64,000 nucleotides of DNA from Pseudoxanthomonas mexicana. GTDB taxonomy: Bacteria; Pseudomonadota; Gammaproteobacteria; Xanthomonadales; Xanthomonadaceae. Location: contig NZ_LSIF01000092.1 in the NCBI RefSeq assembly GCF_001556105.1, positions 62,001-126,000 of the forward strand, written 5' to 3'. A program made the translations under genes and the position numbers. Shown piece by piece: positions 60,406 to 64,000 of the stretch (positions are counted from its first letter, which is position 1; each line of letters opens with the position of its first letter). Under the pieces are notes generated by a model. That model worked only from the letters and a program-made list of their open reading frames with translations, did no database searches and was not told where the DNA came from.

Positions 60406-61083
60406 CTACGGGCAATCCGGTCCCAGCGCGCGGATGCGCATGCCCCGGATATGCACCGCGTTGCCGTGGTCCTGCAACGCGAGATGGCCGCGGCGCGCCT
60501 TCGCGAACTCCGCCTGTCCGGCGAACTTGCTGGACGCTACGCGGCGCTGCCAGTCGGCGCTGTCCGCGTCGTACACCGCGACGCGTTCGCCATTGAGCCA
60601 ATGCTCCACCCGCGGACCGCAAGCCACGACGCGCGCCTGGTTGTACCGGTCGATGGGGCGCAGCACCTCGCGCGCGGGCACGACCAGATCATAGACGGCG
60701 CCGGCGCGATGGCTGGGCACGATGCGGTCTTCCGCGTCGCGGTCGTCGAGCAACTGGTACTCCACCGCGCGCGCCCATACCGGCGATGCATCGACAGCGC
60801 GGTAGAACAGCCCGCTGTTGCCGCCGGTCGGCAGCCGCCACTCCAGTTCCAACTCGAAATCGCCATACGTGCCGACGCTGAGGATGTCGCCGCCACCGGC
60901 TTCGGTCAGCATGAGTTCGCCGTCGCGGACCCGCCAGCGCGGATCCAGCGTGGCGCCGCCGACACTGCGCCATTGCGATGCATCGACGAGCGATTGCCAG
61001 GGCGTGGCCGGCGTGGACGCGCAGCCGGCCAGCAACGCGGCAAGCAGGACCGGAACGATCCGCAGGCCGCGCGCGTCCTGCAT
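60406..61083 (-). CDS. DUF1080 (3-keto-disaccharide hydrolase-like) lipoprotein
   Basis: A 225-residue exported lipoprotein: lipobox LLAGC, then the DUF1080 lectin-like jelly roll (SLVDASQWRSVGG, GDFELELEWRLPTGGNSGLFYRA, VEYQLLDDRD, GHLALQDHGNAVHIRGMRI). Some members hydrolyse 3-keto-sugars; activity here is not proven. The start lies two bases past the rlmI stop, so the two are cotranscribed. Confidence 0.9.
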   Translation of the reverse strand: MQDARGLRIVPVLLAALLAGCASTPATPWQSLVDASQWRSVGGATLDPRWRVRDGELMLTEAGGGDILSVGTYGDFELELEWRLPTGGNSGLFYRAVDASPVWARAVEYQLLDDRDAEDRIVPSHRAGAVYDLVVPAREVLRPIDRYNQARVVACGPRVEHWLNGERVAVYDADSADWQRRVASSKFAGQAEFAKARRGHLALQDHGNAVHIRGMRIRALGPDCP

Positions 61084-61085
61084 GC

Positions 61086-62255
61086 TCAGTCGACCACGCG
61101 GCAGAACACCGCCTTCAGGTAGCGCGATTCCTGCACGTGCGCCATGAAGGGATGATCGGGGCCGGCGCCGGCGACCTTCAGTATCTGGATGGTGCGGCCG
61201 GAGAAGTAGGCCGCGCGGCGCAGCATGTCGAGGAACTGCTCCTCGCTGACCAGGCCGGTGCACGAGAACGTGGCGAACAGGCCACCCGGCTTCACCACGC
61301 CCAGCGCCAGCTTGTTCATGTCGAGGTACTTCTTCAGCGCGGCGATCACCTGCTCGCGGTCGCGGGTCATCTTGGCCGGATCGAGGATCACCACGTCGTA
61401 CTGCTCACCGCGGTTCGCCGCGTCGCGCAGGTACGGGAAGATGTCGGCCTGCACGAACTTCGGACGCGTGTTGTTGAGCTTGGCGTTGCCCTTGGCGATC
61501 TGGATGACGTCCTGGTCGATGTCCACGCCGATGACCTCGGACGCGCCGCGCGCCGCGGCGTACACGGCGAAACCGCCGGTGTTGCAGCACAGGTCGAGCA
61601 CGCTCTTGCCTTCGACCTGCTGGCTCAGCCATTCGCGGTTCTCGCGCTGGTCGGCGAAGAACCCGGTCTTGTGCGCGCCCGCGGGATCGGCGCGGAACTT
61701 GACCCCGTATTCGGTGATGACAGCGGCTTCGGTCGTCGTGTTGCCGTGGAACTCGAAGCTCTCCTGCTTCTGCACGTGCTCGTCGGCGAAGCTGTGGAAG
61801 CGGCAGCCGGGGAACTGCTCGCGCAGCGCCTCGTAGATCCATTCGCGGTGGCGGAACATGCCGGCGGCGAAGAACTCCACCACGATCAGGTCGCCGTAGC
61901 GGTCCACCACCAGGCCGGACAGGCCGTCGCCTTCGGCATGCACGACGCGCCAGGCGTCGGTGGTGGCGTCCAGCTTCAGCACGTCGCGGCGCAGCGAGAC
62001 GGCCGCCGCGATCTTGCGCGAGAACCAGCCGGCATCCACCGGGATGTCGGGATGGGTCTCCAGGATGCGCACGGCGATGCGCGAATGGCCGTTGTAGAAG
62101 CCGCGGCCGATCCACTCGCCGTCCACGCCGACCACCTCCACGACCGTGCCGGGCTTGGGCTTGGCGGTCGGCTTCTCGACCAGTTTCTGGAAAATCCACG
62201 GGTGGCTGGAACGCCAGGCGTTCTTCAGGCGTACGGTCGGGTTGGGCGTGTTCAT
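61086..62255 (-). CDS. rlmI: 23S rRNA m5C1962 methyltransferase (RlmI type)
   Basis: Class I SAM-dependent rRNA cytosine-C5 methyltransferase, 389 residues. An N-terminal PUA domain (NAWRSSHPWIFQKLVE, GEWIGRGFYNGHSRIAVRIL) is followed by the Rossmann domain: VLDLCCNTGGFAVYAA near residue 218, GVDID, and DPAKMTRDR. The catalytic Cys is in FSCTGLVSEE near 331. ATG 62255. Divergent from the terC riboswitch. Confidence 0.92.
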   Translation of the reverse strand: MNTPNPTVRLKNAWRSSHPWIFQKLVEKPTAKPKPGTVVEVVGVDGEWIGRGFYNGHSRIAVRILETHPDIPVDAGWFSRKIAAAVSLRRDVLKLDATTDAWRVVHAEGDGLSGLVVDRYGDLIVVEFFAAGMFRHREWIYEALREQFPGCRFHSFADEHVQKQESFEFHGNTTTEAAVITEYGVKFRADPAGAHKTGFFADQRENREWLSQQVEGKSVLDLCCNTGGFAVYAAARGASEVIGVDIDQDVIQIAKGNAKLNNTRPKFVQADIFPYLRDAANRGEQYDVVILDPAKMTRDREQVIAALKKYLDMNKLALGVVKPGGLFATFSCTGLVSEEQFLDMLRRAAYFSGRTIQILKVAGAGPDHPFMAHVQESRYLKAVFCRVVD

Positions 62256-62313
62256 GAACGCATTTTACCCGCGTGGTTGACCGCACCGGGCGCCATCCGG
62301 ACAATCCGCGGCA

Positions 62314-62432
62314 GAAGGGGAGTAGCTCCCAACGTGCCGGCCGTCATTTCGAGCAGCGATGCTCCGGTCCCACGGCAGCCCACCGGGCTGTGAGCGAGAC
62401 CTTCGCCGCGATGGCGAAGGCATACCCTGGAT
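62314..62432 (+). promoter_or_regulatory. yybP-ykoY manganese riboswitch upstream of the TerC-family gene
   Basis: Contains the two hallmark loops: AAGGGGAGTAGCTCCC at about 62315-62330 and CCGGGCTGTGAGCGAGACCTTCGCC...GGCGAAGGCATACCC at about 62366-62427. This aptamer binds Mn2+ and is known to control TerC/Alx-family and other metal genes. A CCGCG-cc-CGCGG hairpin (62458-62469) and TTTTTT (62481-62486) between it and the ATG are candidates for the expression platform. Confidence 0.92.
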
Positions 62433-62497
62433 CCCCGTTTTCCGGTTCCCGAGATGTCCGCGCCCGCGGCCGTCCTCCACTTTTTTCTGGAATCTCG

Positions 62498-63457
62498 ATG
62501 GAAACGATTGGCAACCCCTGGTTGTGGGCCGGCTTCGGCGGCCTGGTGGTGATCGCGCTGCTGGTCGACCTGGTGCTGATGCGCCACGGCGGGCCGCACA
62601 AGGTCACGTTCAAGGAAGCGATGTGGTGGAGCCTGGGCTGGGTCGCGCTGGCGATGGCCTTCAACGGCGGCCTGTGGTGGTACGTCAACGAGACCGCGGG
62701 GCTGGTGGAAGCCAATCGCGTGGGCCTGGAGTTCCTGACCGGTTATCTGGTCGAGAAGGCGCTGGCGGTCGACAACATCTTCGTCTTCCTGATGGTGATG
62801 ACCTACTTCGCCGTGCCCGAGGAACAGCGCCAGCGCGTGCTGGTCATCGGCATCCTGGGTGCCATCGTCCTGCGCAGCATCCTGATCTTCGCCGGTGCGG
62901 CGCTGCTGGCGAAGTTCCACTGGCTGCTCTATCTCTTCGGTGCGTTCCTGCTGTTGACCGGCATCAAGATGTGGTTCGCCGCCGGCAAGGAGCCGGACCT
63001 GGAGAAGAACCCCGCGCTGCGCTGGATGCGCGGGCACCTCAAGCTGACCGACGGCTACCGCGGCGCGGCGCTGAGCGTGCGCGAGAACGGCGTGCGCTGG
63101 TTCACCCCGCTGTTCGTGGTGCTCGTGCTGATCGGCGTGACCGACGTGATCTTCGCGGTGGACAGCATCCCGGCGATCTTCGCCATCACCTCGGACCCGT
63201 TCATCGTGCTGACCTCGAACGTGTTCGCGGTGCTGGGCCTGCGCGCGATGTTCTTCCTGCTGGCCGGCATGGCCGACCGCTTCCACCTGCTGCCTTACGG
63301 CTTGGCGGTGGTGCTGGGCTTCATCGGCACCAAGATGCTGCTGATCGATATCTACAAGATCCCGGTGCCGTGGGCGCTGGGCACGGTGGCGGCGATCCTG
63401 GCCGTAACCGTCGCGCTGAGCCTGGCGCGGCCGCAGAAGGCCGATCCCGCCGCCTGA
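62498..63457 (+). CDS. TerC/Alx-family integral membrane protein
   Basis: A 319-residue inner-membrane protein of about nine helices. LEFLTGYLVEKALAVDNIFVFLMVMTYF and TDVIFAVDSIPAIFAIT are the paired TerC signatures with their conserved acidic residues. Under a manganese riboswitch, E. coli Alx and relatives act in Mn2+ homeostasis, probably efflux or metal loading of exported proteins. ATG 62498; a 12-base hairpin follows. Confidence 0.93.
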   Translation: METIGNPWLWAGFGGLVVIALLVDLVLMRHGGPHKVTFKEAMWWSLGWVALAMAFNGGLWWYVNETAGLVEANRVGLEFLTGYLVEKALAVDNIFVFLMVMTYFAVPEEQRQRVLVIGILGAIVLRSILIFAGAALLAKFHWLLYLFGAFLLLTGIKMWFAAGKEPDLEKNPALRWMRGHLKLTDGYRGAALSVRENGVRWFTPLFVVLVLIGVTDVIFAVDSIPAIFAITSDPFIVLTSNVFAVLGLRAMFFLLAGMADRFHLLPYGLAVVLGFIGTKMLLIDIYKIPVPWALGTVAAILAVTVALSLARPQKADPAA

Positions 63458-63468
63458 CGCAGCACCGG

Positions 63469-63496
63469 CAGACCATCCCGCCCGCGGGATGGTCTG
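63469..63496 (+). terminator. Hairpin CAGACCATCCCG-cccg-CGGGATGGTCTG after the TerC-family gene
   Basis: Perfect 12-base stem without a T-tract, between the TerC-family stop and the rhomboid start. Confidence 0.65.
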
Positions 63497-63547
63497 TCCA
63501 TCGGCACCCGGCCTTGCATTCGCCCAGGCCGCCGCCAGAACTGGACC

Positions 63548-64000
63548 ATGGACCTGCATCCCGACGACCCGGCGTTCGATCCGGAAAACCAGCAGCGCTA
63601 CGACCGCAAGCGCCTCCTGCGCGCGCTGAACATGAGTCTGGCGTTCGTGCTGATGCTGGCCATCGTGTATTCGGCGCAGAACAGCTTCGACGTGCGCGCC
63701 TTCACCATCATGCCGCTGTCGGCGGAGGGCCTGCTCGGCATCCTCACCGCACCGCTGCTGCACGGCTCGCTGGAGCACATCGCGGCGAACGCGTCGGCGC
63801 TGCTGATCCTCGGCACGCTGGCCGGCGCGGTGTATCCACGCGCCACGCTGTGGGCGATCCCGCTGGTATGGCTCGGTTCGGGCCTGGGGCCGTGGCTGCT
63901 GGCCGAACCCGGCACGCATACGCTGGGCGCGAGCGGCCTGACCCACGGCCTGATGTTCATGGTGTTCATGCTCGGCCTGCTGCGTCGCGACCGCGCGGCG
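63548..64000 (+). CDS. Rhomboid-family intramembrane serine protease, 3'-truncated by window edge
   Basis: At least 151 residues visible, running off the window with no stop. After a charged cytoplasmic N-terminus (about 25 residues), membrane segments follow. The conserved HGSLEHIAANASALLILG motif and the catalytic Ser in GASGLTHG near residue 129 are present; the partner His would lie beyond the edge. The substrate is unknown. ATG 63548. Confidence 0.88.
   Translation, partial: MDLHPDDPAFDPENQQRYDRKRLLRALNMSLAFVLMLAIVYSAQNSFDVRAFTIMPLSAEGLLGILTAPLLHGSLEHIAANASALLILGTLAGAVYPRATLWAIPLVWLGSGLGPWLLAEPGTHTLGASGLTHGLMFMVFMLGLLRRDRAA

Noticed and set aside
1..64000. Paired palindromes considered as CRISPR repeats or attachment sites
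   Set aside because: Copies are far apart, each a single inverted pair with no spacer array, integrase or tRNA nearby.

Overview
The window is a stretch of ordinary chromosome, about two-thirds G+C, from a gammaproteobacterium that most resembles the Xanthomonadaceae (Pseudoxanthomonas, Stenotrophomonas, Lysobacter or Xanthomonas). The grounds are gene content and style: a FabV-type enoyl-ACP reductase, metE under a cobalamin riboswitch, mlaA cotranscribed with the other mla genes, and intergenic palindromes of the kind common in this family. The genus cannot be settled from the sequence alone. No rRNA, tRNA, CRISPR array, prophage or insertion sequence was seen.

Layout. 1-3564: ribonucleotide reductase nrdA (entering from the left) and nrdB, separated by about 320 bases of palindromic repeats. 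3.7-9.9 kb: an S9 peptidase, an acyl-CoA thioesterase, nicotinamidase, and metE with its riboswitch. 10.0-14.9 kb: a large secreted DUF11/SpaA-like protein, a serine hydrolase, an I78 inhibitor lipoprotein and purU. 15.1-24.1 kb: an amino-acid permease, two paralogous secreted M20 amidohydrolases flanking a TSUP transporter and a DUF6624-like protein, and a membrane Ser/Thr kinase with repeat-rich C-terminus. 24.1-33.3 kb: ychJ, folE, a peptidyl-dipeptidase lipoprotein, a glycosyltransferase and small enzymes. 33.4-42.1 kb: the most accessory-looking part. It holds small lipoproteins (one with a TonB C-terminal domain), a LysR/SDR divergent pair, a GNAT and a GFA protein, an L,D-transpeptidase beside an alanine-zipper lipoprotein, a membrane-bound Mrr-like nuclease and several orphan small genes. 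42.3-51.4 kb: recC-recB-recD, overlapping and leftward. 51.6-55.7 kb: mlaFEDCBA. 55.8-64.0 kb: rmuC, a second permease, fabV, a DUF1080 lipoprotein with rlmI, a TerC-family protein under a yybP-ykoY manganese riboswitch, and the start of a rhomboid protease.

The clear functional groups are deoxynucleotide synthesis (nrdAB), methionine/one-carbon metabolism (metE, purU), recBCD with rmuC in DNA processing, and the Mla retrograde phospholipid system. Seven copies of one paired palindrome (GTGGGAGCGACGTNAGTCGCGA and its complement) sit in intergenic gaps across the window, five of them between convergent genes. Many long open frames lie antisense to real genes; they are composition artefacts and were left out.
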